Positions 1 to 6,297 of a stretch of 12,832 nt of DNA are shown piece by piece. Location: assembly GCA_964387935.1 (NCBI GenBank), contig CAYLZN010000145.1:1-12832 (forward strand), read 5' to 3'. The notes under the pieces were generated by a model that was not told where the DNA came from, did not search any database, and was given only the letters and a program-made list of their open reading frames with translations. The stretch comes from CAYLZN01 sp964387935. GTDB lineage: Bacteria > Acidobacteriota > Vicinamibacteria > Vicinamibacterales > JAFNAJ01. The number at the start of each line of letters is the position of its first letter. Position 1 is the stretch's first letter. Made by a program: the position numbers and the translations under genes.

Positions 1-117
1 CGGCCAGGATGGCAAGTCCCTCGCCGAACACGACGTGCGAGGTGGGCCGCCCGCGAGCGCGGACTCCACGCGCTCCCGTCGTGCGTCGAGCAGCGCCTCG
101 AACGTGTCGGCGAGCAT
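1..117 (-). pseudogene. ispA: Farnesyl diphosphate synthase (polyprenyl synthetase), 5' part, internally deleted and frameshifted, runs off left edge
   Basis: The family condenses IPP with DMAPP/GPP to make farnesyl diphosphate in the cytosol. Reading from an ATG at 117, the first 21 residues (MLADTFEALLDARRERVESAL) look like an IspA N-terminus. From position 55 a different frame reads RGRPTSHVVFGEGLAILA, the block that in this family follows the DDxxD motif and leads into AGDALLT. Everything normally between them, roughly 65-70 residues with the GGKRLRP substrate-binding stretch and the first Asp-rich motif, is missing, and the join is out of frame. The original frame stays open to the edge but reads nonsense (PPRTSCSARDL). 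The start lies 9 nt after the xseB stop with a GAGGCGGG ribosome site, the usual xseA-xseB-ispA order. Either the gene carries a real deletion or the assembly is wrong here. Identity is fairly firm; the cause is open. Confidence 0.6.
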
Positions 118-126
118 CGTCCCGCC

Positions 127-384
127 TCAGCGAGCCTGACCGTCGCTGGCGTCGGCCTGGCCGAGCGTCGGCGGGGCAGGCCGCAACTCGCCGCGCTCGT
201 TGAGAACTTCGAGACGGCGCTCGGCATCCTCGAGGCGCGCCTGGCAGAGCCGCGAAAGCTCGACGCCCCGTTCGAAGAGCGCCAGGGAGCGTTCCAGCGG
301 GAGGTCGCCTTCCTCGAGGGTCTTGACGATGCTCTCGAGCTCGGCGAGGGCCGTCTCGAAGTCCTTCGTTGACGTGTCACTCAT
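127..384 (-). CDS. xseB: Exodeoxyribonuclease VII small subunit
   Basis: This is the small subunit of exonuclease VII, a cytosolic enzyme that degrades single-stranded DNA to short oligonucleotides in both directions. Several XseB copies bind one XseA. The 85-residue protein has the usual family length and the helical hairpin core: FETALAELESIVKTLEEGDLPLE (residues about 9-31), then LALFERGVELSRLCQARLEDAERRLEVL (about 34-61). The rest is a polar, disordered tail. Its ATG overlaps the xseA stop as ATGA (381-384), so the two subunits are probably translationally coupled. ispA begins 9 nt after its stop. Confidence 0.95.
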   Translation of the reverse strand: MSDTSTKDFETALAELESIVKTLEEGDLPLERSLALFERGVELSRLCQARLEDAERRLEVLNERGELRPAPPTLGQADASDGQAR

Positions 385-1820
385 TGGGCATCACCGGTCT
401 GTGGCTGCACGGGGGGCGAGGGTGTCGTCGCTGCGGGCACGACTGCGGTCACCTGGCAGTCGAGCGCGCCGCGCGCCAGGTCGACCGACACGCGCCGGCC
501 CACGAGGTCGGGCGTCGCGTCGCGAAGGAGCACACGCCCGTCGGCGGCCCAGCACAGGGCATAGCCGCGACCGAGGACGGCGAGCGGGCTCAAGGCGTCC
601 AGCATGGCCGCGCTGGTCCCCAGAGCCGCGCGTGCGTCGTCAGTCCGCCGATGCGCCGCGCTGCGGAGACGATTCCGCGCCACGACCAGGCGGGTCTGCA
701 GGTCCGCGACGCGTCTGCGCGGGTCGCACGCGGCGAGCCGCCGCGCCACCCGCTCCAGGTCCCGTCGTTTCTGCTGCGTGGCTTGTCGCACCAACCGTTC
801 GGCCGTGGTCGCCAGGTCGTCCACGCGGCGGGCACGGGCGCCGATCCGCAGGGGTACCCCGGCGAAGCCCCGCCGGCTGACCAGGGCCTGGACGCGTGCG
901 CGGCGCGTTTCAACGCCGCGATACAGGGTGGCGCGCAGGCGCTCGCGTGCCCGCGCAATCCGCTGGCGGAACTCGTCGGCCGGTGCAATGACCAGCTCGG
1001 CGGCCTGGGAGGGGGTGGCCGCGCGGAGATCCGCGACGGCATCCGCGAGCGTCCAGTCCACCTCATGGCCCACCGCGGAGACCACCGGGACCGGCGACGC
1101 GGCGATGGCACGCACCAGGACCTCTTCGTTGAAGGCCCACAGGTCCTCGATCGATCCACCCCCGCGGCCGATGATGACCACGTCCACGCCGGGCACGGCC
1201 GTGACCGCGGCCAGACCGCGCGCAAGGTCTCCGGCCGCGCCCTCTCCCTGGACGCGACTCGGACGGATCACGAGGTGCACCCGCGCGTGCCGGCGGGTGA
1301 TCACGCGGATGATGTCGTGCAGCGCGGCGCCCTCGAGGGAGGTGACGACGCCGATCGTGCGAGGCAGGAGGGGGAGGGCCCGCTTTCGGGCCACCTCGAA
1401 AAGACCCTCGGCCGCCAGCCGCTTCTTGAGCTGTTCGAGCGCCCGCTGGAGCGCTCCGAGGCCGCGCGGCTCCACGTGCTCGCAGATGAGCTGGTACTCG
1501 CCGCGCTGGTCGTAGACGGACACGCGGCCGCGCGCGAGGACGTGCTGACCATCCTCGACGGTGAAGGTCAGGCGCCGGACGGCCGTGCGGAACATGACCG
1601 CCCGCAGCTGCGCGCCGGCGTCCTTCAGGGTGAAGTAGAGGATTCCGTTCCACAGCCGGGCGTTCGAGACCTCACCTTCGATCCAGACCTCGAAGAAGGT
1701 CTGTTCGAGGTGTTCCCGGATGGCGGCGGTCAGCGCCGACACCGTCAGCACATCGGGAGGCGACGGGGGGGGCGAAGGGCCTTCGTCGGCGTCGAACGGC
1801 AAGTCGAACAGGTCCGGCAT
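381..1820 (-). CDS. xseA: Exodeoxyribonuclease VII large subunit
   Basis: This is the catalytic subunit of exonuclease VII, acting on single-stranded DNA in repair and recombination. The start chosen is the ATG at 1820 (MPDLFDLPFDADEG), 10 nt after the ymdB stop, giving 479 residues. The frame is open further upstream, but those 30 residues are low-complexity and lie inside ymdB. Residues about 24-120 form the OB-fold DNA-binding domain (LTVSALTAAIREHLE, GEVSN). The catalytic domain carries GRGGGSIEDLWAFNEE at about 218-233 and SAVGHEVDWTLAD at about 247-259; the common form of the latter is SAVGHETDFTIAD. A long Arg-rich helical region follows (about 290-400), then a C-terminal beta segment (LGRGYALCW). 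It is the third complete gene of the hsp20-ymdB-xseA-xseB-ispA operon. Confidence 0.97.
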   Translation of the reverse strand: MPDLFDLPFDADEGPSPPPSPPDVLTVSALTAAIREHLEQTFFEVWIEGEVSNARLWNGILYFTLKDAGAQLRAVMFRTAVRRLTFTVEDGQHVLARGRVSVYDQRGEYQLICEHVEPRGLGALQRALEQLKKRLAAEGLFEVARKRALPLLPRTIGVVTSLEGAALHDIIRVITRRHARVHLVIRPSRVQGEGAAGDLARGLAAVTAVPGVDVVIIGRGGGSIEDLWAFNEEVLVRAIAASPVPVVSAVGHEVDWTLADAVADLRAATPSQAAELVIAPADEFRQRIARARERLRATLYRGVETRRARVQALVSRRGFAGVPLRIGARARRVDDLATTAERLVRQATQQKRRDLERVARRLAACDPRRRVADLQTRLVVARNRLRSAAHRRTDDARAALGTSAAMLDALSPLAVLGRGYALCWAADGRVLLRDATPDLVGRRVSVDLARGALDCQVTAVVPAATTPSPPVQPQTGDAQ

Positions 1821-1830
1821 CTGGCGCGAC

Positions 1831-2652
1831 TCAGGCGGGTGACGCGACGACGTCCTCGAGGGCCGCCACGGCGTCCGATGCGAGGCCGATGCGCGCAATC
1901 GACAGGGCACGGCCGGTGGCCGCGTCGATCTCGACGAGGACGGCGTGGAGCTTGACGCCGCCGGTGGCCGTCTCGAACCGACTGGGCAGCCCGCTGAGAA
2001 AGCGGGCGAGGGCGGCGTCCTTGTCGACGCCGATCACCGAATCGTGGGGGCCCGTCATCCCGACATCCGTGATGTAGGCCGTGCCGCCGGGGAGGATCTG
2101 CTCGTCGGCCGTCTGCACGTGCGTGTGCGTCCCGAGCACGGCCGTCGCGCGACCCGCGAGGTGCCAGCCGAACGCGACCTTTTCCGAGGTGGCTTCGGCG
2201 TGGAAATCGACCACGAGTACGGTCGTCTCGGACCGGAGCCGATCGAGTTCCGTCACGACGCGCGCGAAGGGGTCGTCCACGAGCGGCATGTGGACGCGGC
2301 CCATCGCGTTGACCACCCCGACGCGTGCGCCGGACGGCAGATCGACGACGCAAGTGCCTCGGCCTGGCGCGGCTGCTGAGTAATTGATCGGGCGCAGGAG
2401 CCGCGGCTCGGAGGCGATGTAAGCGAGCGCCTCCTTCTTGTCCCACACGTGGTTGCCAGCGGTCATGACGTGCACGCCGCACGCCAGGATCTCCTGGGCG
2501 GTCTCGCGCGTGATGCCGAAGCCGCCGGCGGCGTTCTCCACGTTGGCGATCACCATCTCGACGCCGTGGCGCGCGGCCAGCCCCGGAAGGGCCCGTTTGA
2601 GGATCTGCCGACCCGGCTTGCCGACGATATCGCCGACAAAAAGGAGCCTCAT
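1831..2652 (-). CDS. ymdB: YmdB/TIGR00282-family metallophosphoesterase (probable 2',3'-cyclic-nucleotide 2'-phosphodiesterase)
   Basis: YmdB proteins are cytosolic dinuclear metal phosphodiesterases. The Bacillus subtilis member hydrolyses cyclic nucleotides and affects biofilm and motility gene expression; the role in this organism is not known. The 273-residue length is typical. All expected metal ligands are visible: D8 (MRLLFVGDIVG), E39-N40 (IANVENAAGG), N67-H68 (TAGNHVWDKKEA), H151 (VVDFHAEATSEK) and H176/H178 (LGTHTHVQT). ITDVGMTGPHDSVIG is also a family hallmark. The ATG overlaps the stop of the upstream Hsp20 gene as ATGA (2649-2652), and xseA starts 10 nt after its stop. The link with xseAB is probably just shared transcription. 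Confidence 0.95.
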   Translation of the reverse strand: MRLLFVGDIVGKPGRQILKRALPGLAARHGVEMVIANVENAAGGFGITRETAQEILACGVHVMTAGNHVWDKKEALAYIASEPRLLRPINYSAAAPGRGTCVVDLPSGARVGVVNAMGRVHMPLVDDPFARVVTELDRLRSETTVLVVDFHAEATSEKVAFGWHLAGRATAVLGTHTHVQTADEQILPGGTAYITDVGMTGPHDSVIGVDKDAALARFLSGLPSRFETATGGVKLHAVLVEIDAATGRALSIARIGLASDAVAALEDVVASPA

Positions 2653-3107
2653 CGCCCGGCGTCCCGGCTGGTCTCGATGGGCACGAGGATCTCGCGGCCG
2701 CGACGGTCGGCGATCACGGGAATCGTCACCCGGAGTTCGCCGTTGTGCAGGGCCGCGGTGGCGCGCGCGGCATCGATCGCTACGCTCAGGCGCACGACGC
2801 GGGCGAACCGGCCGAACCCGCGCTCGACCAGGTGAAAGGCCGAGCCTTCGGCGCCCACGGGTTCGGTGGCGAGCTTCTCGCCGGCGACGACGAGCGTGCT
2901 GTGCTTGAAGAGCACCCGGAGGGCCGACGGATCCACGCCGGGGACGTCGACGACGACCTCGATGGTGGCGTCGGTCTCGATCACATCGAGGGCGGGAGCA
3001 TGGACGCTGGAGGCCACGTGACCCCCGGCGGCGTGGAGGCGGTCGAGCTCTTCGAACACACGGCGGACTTCATCGGAGAGCTCGTTGACTTCGGGAAACG
3101 ACAGCAT
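2649..3107 (-). CDS. Hsp20/alpha-crystallin family small heat-shock protein
   Basis: This is a small heat-shock protein, an ATP-independent holdase that keeps unfolding proteins soluble. The start chosen is the ATG at 3107 (MLSFPEVNELSDEV), which has GAGGT about 6 nt upstream; a TTG at 3149 in the same frame has no such site. This gives 152 residues. Residues about 37-140 form the alpha-crystallin domain: APALDVIETDATIEVVVDVPGV, then FGRFARVVRLSVAID, then HNGELRVTIP, the counterpart of the usual DGVLTV strand. The C-terminus holds EILVPIE, an I-x-V-type anchor motif. It is more divergent than the neighbouring Hsp20 at 3380, so the two are not a recent duplication. It is the promoter-proximal gene of the minus-strand operon and overlaps ymdB by 4 nt, which would place ymdB and xseAB under possible stress control. 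Confidence 0.88.
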   Translation of the reverse strand: MLSFPEVNELSDEVRRVFEELDRLHAAGGHVASSVHAPALDVIETDATIEVVVDVPGVDPSALRVLFKHSTLVVAGEKLATEPVGAEGSAFHLVERGFGRFARVVRLSVAIDAARATAALHNGELRVTIPVIADRRGREILVPIETSRDAGR

Positions 3108-3262
3108 GTCGGACCTCGTACCTGCCGGGGTGGCGAGATTGCGCCCCAATCATCGCATAGGGCACGGCGGGCGCGTCCGGGACGGGATCAGGGCCGTGGT
3201 CGGCTCATGGCGCTGGTGCACGAAGGCGTCAGTGGTGAGTGTATGTAACTAATATTTAATGC

Positions 3263-3290
3263 TTGACATGAACTCATATCATGCTATCCT
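3263..3290 (+). promoter_or_regulatory. Probable housekeeping-type promoter of the plus-strand hsp20
   Basis: A perfect -35 hexamer TTGACA lies at 3263-3268 and a -10-like TATCCT at 3285-3290, 16 nt apart, in an AT-rich stretch. Transcription would start near 3297, giving a leader of about 80 nt. Between the two boxes lies an inverted repeat, CATGA-N7-TCATG (3267-3271 and 3279-3283), placed where a repressor could block RNA polymerase. Its role as an operator is an inference. Confidence 0.55.
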
Positions 3291-3316
3291 CTCTTTCGAA
3301 TTGACGTTCTGGCCGG

Positions 3317-3341
3317 CCCTCCACGGGGCGCTCGTGGGGGG
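3317..3341 (+). other. GC-rich hairpin in the hsp20 5' leader
   Basis: In the RNA, CCCUCCACG (3317-3325) can pair with CGUGGGGGG (3333-3341) around a 7-nt loop, giving 9 pairs with one G-U. The strand also contains CCUCC (3318-3322), complementary to the GGAGG of the ribosome site at 3368-3372, so an alternative pairing that masks the ribosome site is possible. This would fit an RNA thermometer, but the sequence does not match the ROSE or fourU patterns. Confidence 0.35.
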
Positions 3342-3379
3342 GCGGTCGGTCACTGATCGCATTGCAAGGAGGACAGACC

Positions 3380-3832
3380 ATGGCCATCGTGCGTTGGGAC
3401 CCGTTTCGTGAGCTCGCCGCCATGCAGGAGCGGATCAACCGGGTGTTTGGCGAGGCGTACGCCCGCCGGCCGGAGGATGACATCATGCTCCGGGGCGACT
3501 GGATCCCTCCCGTTGACATCTTCGAGAACGAGAAGGGGGAGGTGGTCATCAAGGCCGAACTCCCCGGCCTGAGAAAGGAAGAGATCGACCTGCGCGTGGA
3601 GAACAACACGCTCACCATTCGTGGGGAGCGCAAGCGGCAGACCGAGGTCAAGGAAGAGCAGTATCACAGGGTCGAGCGGACCTACGGGTCGTTCAGCCGC
3701 TCGTTCGCCTTGCCGGGCACCGTCGACAACGGCCGCGTGTCGGCGGACTACCGGGATGGGGTGCTCACGGTCGTGCTGCCCCTCAAGGAGGAGGCCAAGC
3801 CTCGGCAGATCCAGGTACAGGTGAACGGCTGA
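3380..3832 (+). CDS. Hsp20/alpha-crystallin family small heat-shock protein, classical type
   Basis: This is a cytosolic holdase chaperone of 150 residues. It starts MAIVRWDPFRELAAMQERIN, the standard opening of this bacterial Hsp20 class. The alpha-crystallin domain runs from about residue 40 to 140: WIPPVDIFENEKGEVVIKAE, LPGLRKEEIDLRVENN, then YGSFSRSFALPGTVD and DGVLTVVLP. The C-terminal IQVQV is the I-x-V anchor used in oligomer assembly. The start at 3380 is fixed by an excellent ribosome site, AAGGAGG (3366-3372), 7 nt upstream. A TTG at 3362 in the same frame lies before that site and is unlikely. It is transcribed away from a second, more divergent Hsp20. Confidence 0.97.
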   Translation: MAIVRWDPFRELAAMQERINRVFGEAYARRPEDDIMLRGDWIPPVDIFENEKGEVVIKAELPGLRKEEIDLRVENNTLTIRGERKRQTEVKEEQYHRVERTYGSFSRSFALPGTVDNGRVSADYRDGVLTVVLPLKEEAKPRQIQVQVNG

Positions 3833-3838
3833 TATATT
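3833..3838 (+). promoter_or_regulatory. Possible extended -10 box upstream of the omega-like gene
   Basis: TATATT directly follows the hsp20 stop codon, and with that stop it reads TGA-TATATT, fitting the extended -10 pattern TGn-TAnnnT. No good -35 was found about 17 nt upstream. It could start a transcript for the gene at 3912 with a leader of about 70 nt. Confidence 0.3.
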
Positions 3839-3861
3839 AAGGGGTTGGTATCGAAGCGGAG

Positions 3862-3882
3862 CCGGGGGCGCATGTCCCCCGG
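3862..3882 (+). other. Strong stem-loop between hsp20 and the omega-like gene
   Basis: CCGGGGG (3862-3868) pairs perfectly with CCCCCGG (3876-3882) around CGCATGT, with one more G-U pair outside. It resembles a terminator stem but is followed by TTCCCGCC rather than a T run. It may end or attenuate the hsp20 message, or protect its 3' end. Confidence 0.4.
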
Positions 3883-3911
3883 TTCCCGCCGAATCCAGGA
3901 GCGCGTGACCC

Positions 3912-4187
3912 ATGAGTGACGAGCAGGCCCCGGTTCCGACGGCGGAGCACGTCGAAGCGCCTGAAGCCCCTGAAACATCGCTCCTCCCTTCCGCTGCGCC
4001 GATCAGGTCCCGGTTCCTCTACGTGGACGTGGCGGCCCAGCGGGCCAAGCAGTTGCGCCGCGGCGCCAAGCCTCGCGTGCCGGTGCCCGATCCGCTGCAC
4101 AAGCTGGAGCGGGTGGCCATGCGCGAGGTGAACGCCGGGTTCATCGACTGGACGCTGCCTCCCTACAAGGGTGCCCAGGCGGAGTAA
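3912..4187 (+). CDS. RNA polymerase omega subunit (RpoZ)-like protein
   Basis: Omega is the small RNA polymerase subunit that helps fold and hold the beta' chain. This 91-residue protein has a Pro/Ala/Glu-rich first 30 residues, then SRFLYVDVAAQRAKQLRRG at about 32-50, then HKLERVAMREVNAGFIDW near 63-80. This can be laid beside E. coli omega (NRFDLVLVAARRARQM, then IALREIEEGLI): it shares RF, V-AA-RA-Q, the G-K pair, the late Lys and A-x-R-E-x-x-x-G-x-I. It lacks the TT before IAL, and the extra acidic N-terminus is unusual. It could be the main omega of this organism, a second divergent copy, or an omega-like regulator. AGGAG lies 10 nt before the ATG. It sits downstream of hsp20 and 3 nt before a small membrane-protein gene. 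Confidence 0.6.
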   Translation: MSDEQAPVPTAEHVEAPEAPETSLLPSAAPIRSRFLYVDVAAQRAKQLRRGAKPRVPVPDPLHKLERVAMREVNAGFIDWTLPPYKGAQAE

Positions 4188-4190
4188 TCG

Positions 4191-4451
4191 ATGACGGTTT
4201 CGGACATCACTCGGTGGATCCTCGCGCTCGTGCAAGGGTCGCTCGTCGGCGCACTGACCATCCTCGGGCTGTTCATCGCCATCGCCGTCCTGGTCGGGAT
4301 GAGGAAACTGAAGCGCGTGGGGCGCGCCGGGGCCAGATCGCTCGATGAAATGATCGGTGACCCGCAGGTCCGGCGATTCCTTCCAGGCGATACCCCGCGG
4401 GGACCGATCGATCAGCTGAAAGCCGGAACATCTGGTGGCCGCCTCCCGTAA
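4191..4451 (+). CDS. Small single-pass membrane protein, function unknown
   Basis: I do not recognise this 86-residue protein. It begins 3 nt after the stop of the omega-like gene, with GGAG inside that gene's end as a plausible ribosome site, so the two are probably co-transcribed. Residues about 9-36 (LALVQGSLVGALTILGLFIA and onward) form one clear membrane helix. A basic stretch follows (MRKLKRVGRAGARS), then a soluble tail ending GPIDQLKAGTSGGRLP. The basic flank after the helix suggests the C-terminal part faces the cytoplasm. The tail has no motif I can name. Coding is supported by the tight spacing and the coherent membrane-protein pattern. Confidence 0.65.
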   Translation: MTVSDITRWILALVQGSLVGALTILGLFIAIAVLVGMRKLKRVGRAGARSLDEMIGDPQVRRFLPGDTPRGPIDQLKAGTSGGRLP

Positions 4452-4481
4452 GAGCGGGTAGGTCACCGGAGGTCGGCGCAT

Positions 4482-4814
4482 ATGGAAGTCCTGGTGCTGA
4501 TGGCCGCGCTGGCGGGCCTGGCGTTGCTCGCGGGTGTGGTCGGCGTGGTGTTCTTCGTTCTGAAGCTGGCCTTCTGGATCGTCTTCCTTCCCATCAGGCT
4601 GCTGTTCAAGCTGCTCTGGCTCCCGTTGCTGCTGGTCAAGGCGGTGGTGGTGGGCGCGGTGGGCCTCCTGGCCGCACCCCTGCTGGTCATCGTCGCCCTC
4701 GTCGGTGTGATTGCCGTCGTGGCCGCGCTGATCGTGCCCCTGTTGCCGGTGCTGGCCATTGGGGTGGGCATCTGGGCGCTCGCGCGCCTTGTCGCGCGGC
4801 CGGCCGCGGCCTGA
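4482..4814 (+). CDS. Very hydrophobic multi-pass membrane protein, function unknown
   Basis: This 110-residue protein is hydrophobic almost throughout, with only a few charges (K28, R39, K43, K53 and Arg residues near the end). It could cross the membrane three or four times, with helices at about 4-27, 29-50, 53-75 and 77-103. It has many Val, Leu, Gly and Ala residues and Pro breaks (FLPIRLL, WLPLLLV, AAPLLVIV, VPLLPVL). No family motif is recognised. CGGAGG at 4467-4472 lies 8-9 nt before the ATG, a strong ribosome site, and the gene follows the previous one by 30 nt. It ends only 10 nt from the gatA stop on the other strand, with no obvious terminator between them. Its small size and lack of charged or catalytic residues argue against an enzyme. 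Confidence 0.68.
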   Translation: MEVLVLMAALAGLALLAGVVGVVFFVLKLAFWIVFLPIRLLFKLLWLPLLLVKAVVVGAVGLLAAPLLVIVALVGVIAVVAALIVPLLPVLAIGVGIWALARLVARPAAA

Positions 4815-4824
4815 ACGGGGGTCG

Positions 4825-6297
4825 TCATCCTGCAGACGCAAGCGGCGGGCGCGTCGCGTGCCAGGTCGTGGCGCGCTCGTAGGCGCCAGCCAGCTGCAGC
4901 AGGCGCGACTCATCCCACGGGCGCCCGATGATCTGCAGACCGACGGGCAGCCCATCCGGCGAGAACCCGCACGGCACACTGACAGCCGGCACACCGGCCA
5001 GGTTGGCGCTCACGGTGAAGACGTCCGCGAGGTACATCTGCAGGGGGTCGTCCAGACGCTCCCCGAGGCGGAACGGCGGAATGGGGCTCGTCGGCAACAC
5101 CACCGCCGTGACCCGCTCGAAGGCCCGCTCGAAGTCCTGACGAATGAGCGTGCGCACCTGCTGGGCCTTCAAGTAGAAGGCGTCGTAGTACCCGGCACTG
5201 AGGACGTACGTGCCGAGGAGAATGCGGCGCTTCACCTCGGGGCCGAATCCGAGCTCGCGCGTCATGTCGTACATGGCGTCGAGGCTGGCGTCCGTGCCGA
5301 GCGCCGGTCGCGTCGTGTACCGAACCCCGTCGTACCGTGCGAGGTTCGAACTCGCCTCGGCGGTCGCGACGAGGTAGTACACGGGAATGGCGAAGCGCGC
5401 GTGCGCCAGCTCCACGTCCACCAGCGTGATGCCGAGGTCATGCAGGGTCGTGAGGGCCTCCTCGAACGGGCGACGCACGGCGCCGTCGATGCCCTCGATG
5501 AGACTGCGTGGGACGCCAACGGCCACGTCGGCGGGCAGCGCGCCGGCGACGGCTCCCGAGTAGGGGCCCACGCCTTCCTGCGCGGACGTCGCATCTCTCG
5601 GGTCGAAGCCCGCCAGCACTTCGAGCAGCAGCGCCGCATCGTCCACCGTGGCGGCGAGGGGCCCGATCTGATCCAATGACGACCCGAACGCGATGAGCCC
5701 GTATCTCGACACGCGGCCGTAAGTCGGTTTCAGCCCGACGACCCCGCAGAATGCCGCCGGCTGACGCACCGATCCCCCCGTGTCCGAGCCGAGCGCCAGC
5801 GGGGTGAACCCCACACTGACCGCCACGGCCGATCCCCCGCTCGATCCCCCCGGGGTGCGATCGAGGGCCCAGGGATTCCGGACGGGGCCGAACGCGGAAT
5901 TCTCATTCGACGAGCCCATGGCGAACTCGTCGCAGTTCGTCTTCCCGACGATGACGGCGCCGGCGGCTCGCAGTCGCTCGACGACCGTGGCATCGTACGG
6001 GGGCACGAATCGCTCGAGGATCCGCGAGCCGGCCGTCGTGCGGAGGCCGGCCGTGCAGATGTTGTCCTTCACGGCCACCGGGACGCCGGCCAGAGGACCG
6101 GCCGCACCCTGAGCCCGCCGAGCGTCGACCTGGCGCGCCGTCCCGAGCGCGCCTTCGTCATCGATGGTCAGGAAGGCGCCGAGCCGAGGGTCGAGGGCCC
6201 GAATGCGCGCGAGCGCCTCCTGGCACACCGCTTCGGCCGTGACCTCGGCGCGCGCCACGGCATCGCGGATGGAGCGGGCAGTGGCCGGGAGGGTCAT
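4825..6297 (-). CDS. gatA: Asp-tRNA(Asn)/Glu-tRNA(Gln) amidotransferase subunit A
   Basis: GatA is the glutaminase subunit of the GatCAB enzyme. It releases ammonia from glutamine, which GatB uses to convert Glu-tRNA(Gln) or Asp-tRNA(Asn) to the correct aminoacyl-tRNA. The 490-residue length is normal. The amidase signature is complete, with the Ser-cisSer-Lys triad K77 (VAVKDNI), S152 (TPGGSSGGS) and S176 (GSDTGGSVRQPA). Other hallmarks are GKTNCDEFAMGSSNENSAFG, GLKPTYGRVSRYGLIAF and GLQIIGRPWDE near the C-terminus. The ATG overlaps the gatC stop as ATGA (6294-6297), matching the close GatC-GatA contact in the complex. gatB is not within this window. Confidence 0.98.
   Translation of the reverse strand: MTLPATARSIRDAVARAEVTAEAVCQEALARIRALDPRLGAFLTIDDEGALGTARQVDARRAQGAAGPLAGVPVAVKDNICTAGLRTTAGSRILERFVPPYDATVVERLRAAGAVIVGKTNCDEFAMGSSNENSAFGPVRNPWALDRTPGGSSGGSAVAVSVGFTPLALGSDTGGSVRQPAAFCGVVGLKPTYGRVSRYGLIAFGSSLDQIGPLAATVDDAALLLEVLAGFDPRDATSAQEGVGPYSGAVAGALPADVAVGVPRSLIEGIDGAVRRPFEEALTTLHDLGITLVDVELAHARFAIPVYYLVATAEASSNLARYDGVRYTTRPALGTDASLDAMYDMTRELGFGPEVKRRILLGTYVLSAGYYDAFYLKAQQVRTLIRQDFERAFERVTAVVLPTSPIPPFRLGERLDDPLQMYLADVFTVSANLAGVPAVSVPCGFSPDGLPVGLQIIGRPWDESRLLQLAGAYERATTWHATRPPLASAG

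Larger units (their letters stand above)
3108..3379. promoter_or_regulatory. Divergent hsp20-hsp20 intergenic regulatory region
   Basis: This 272-nt gap between two head-to-head small heat-shock genes holds no convincing gene. Positions about 3240-3300 are strikingly AT-rich compared with the rest of the window, as expected for promoters. A good plus-strand promoter is seen (listed separately). For the minus strand only a weak -10 candidate is visible (TACACT reading 3243 to 3238) with no matching -35. A CIRCE element (TTAGCACTC-N9-GAGTGCTAA) is absent, and no HspR-type HAIR repeat was found. Confidence 0.6.

Noticed and set aside
369..1955. Long open plus-strand frame opposite xseA
   Set aside because: Its translation is low-complexity, rich in Arg, Gly and His, without a family pattern, while the minus strand encodes a full XseA with all motifs. 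Such mirror frames are common in GC-rich DNA.
3108..3379. CIRCE or HAIR heat-shock operator between the hsp20 genes
   Set aside because: Neither TTAGCACTC/GAGTGCTAA nor CTTGAGT/ACTCAAG is present; CTTGACATGAACTCAT only loosely recalls the latter and lacks its symmetry.
4802..4825. Terminator between the convergent membrane-protein gene and gatA
   Set aside because: GGCCGCGGCC is a palindrome but has no loop and no T run, and such strings arise by chance at this GC content.
3837..4994. Long minus-strand frame opposite the omega-like and small membrane genes
   Set aside because: The product is repetitive Gln/His/Asp/Arg-rich sequence and runs into the gatA end. The plus-strand genes have ribosome sites and coherent membrane patterns.
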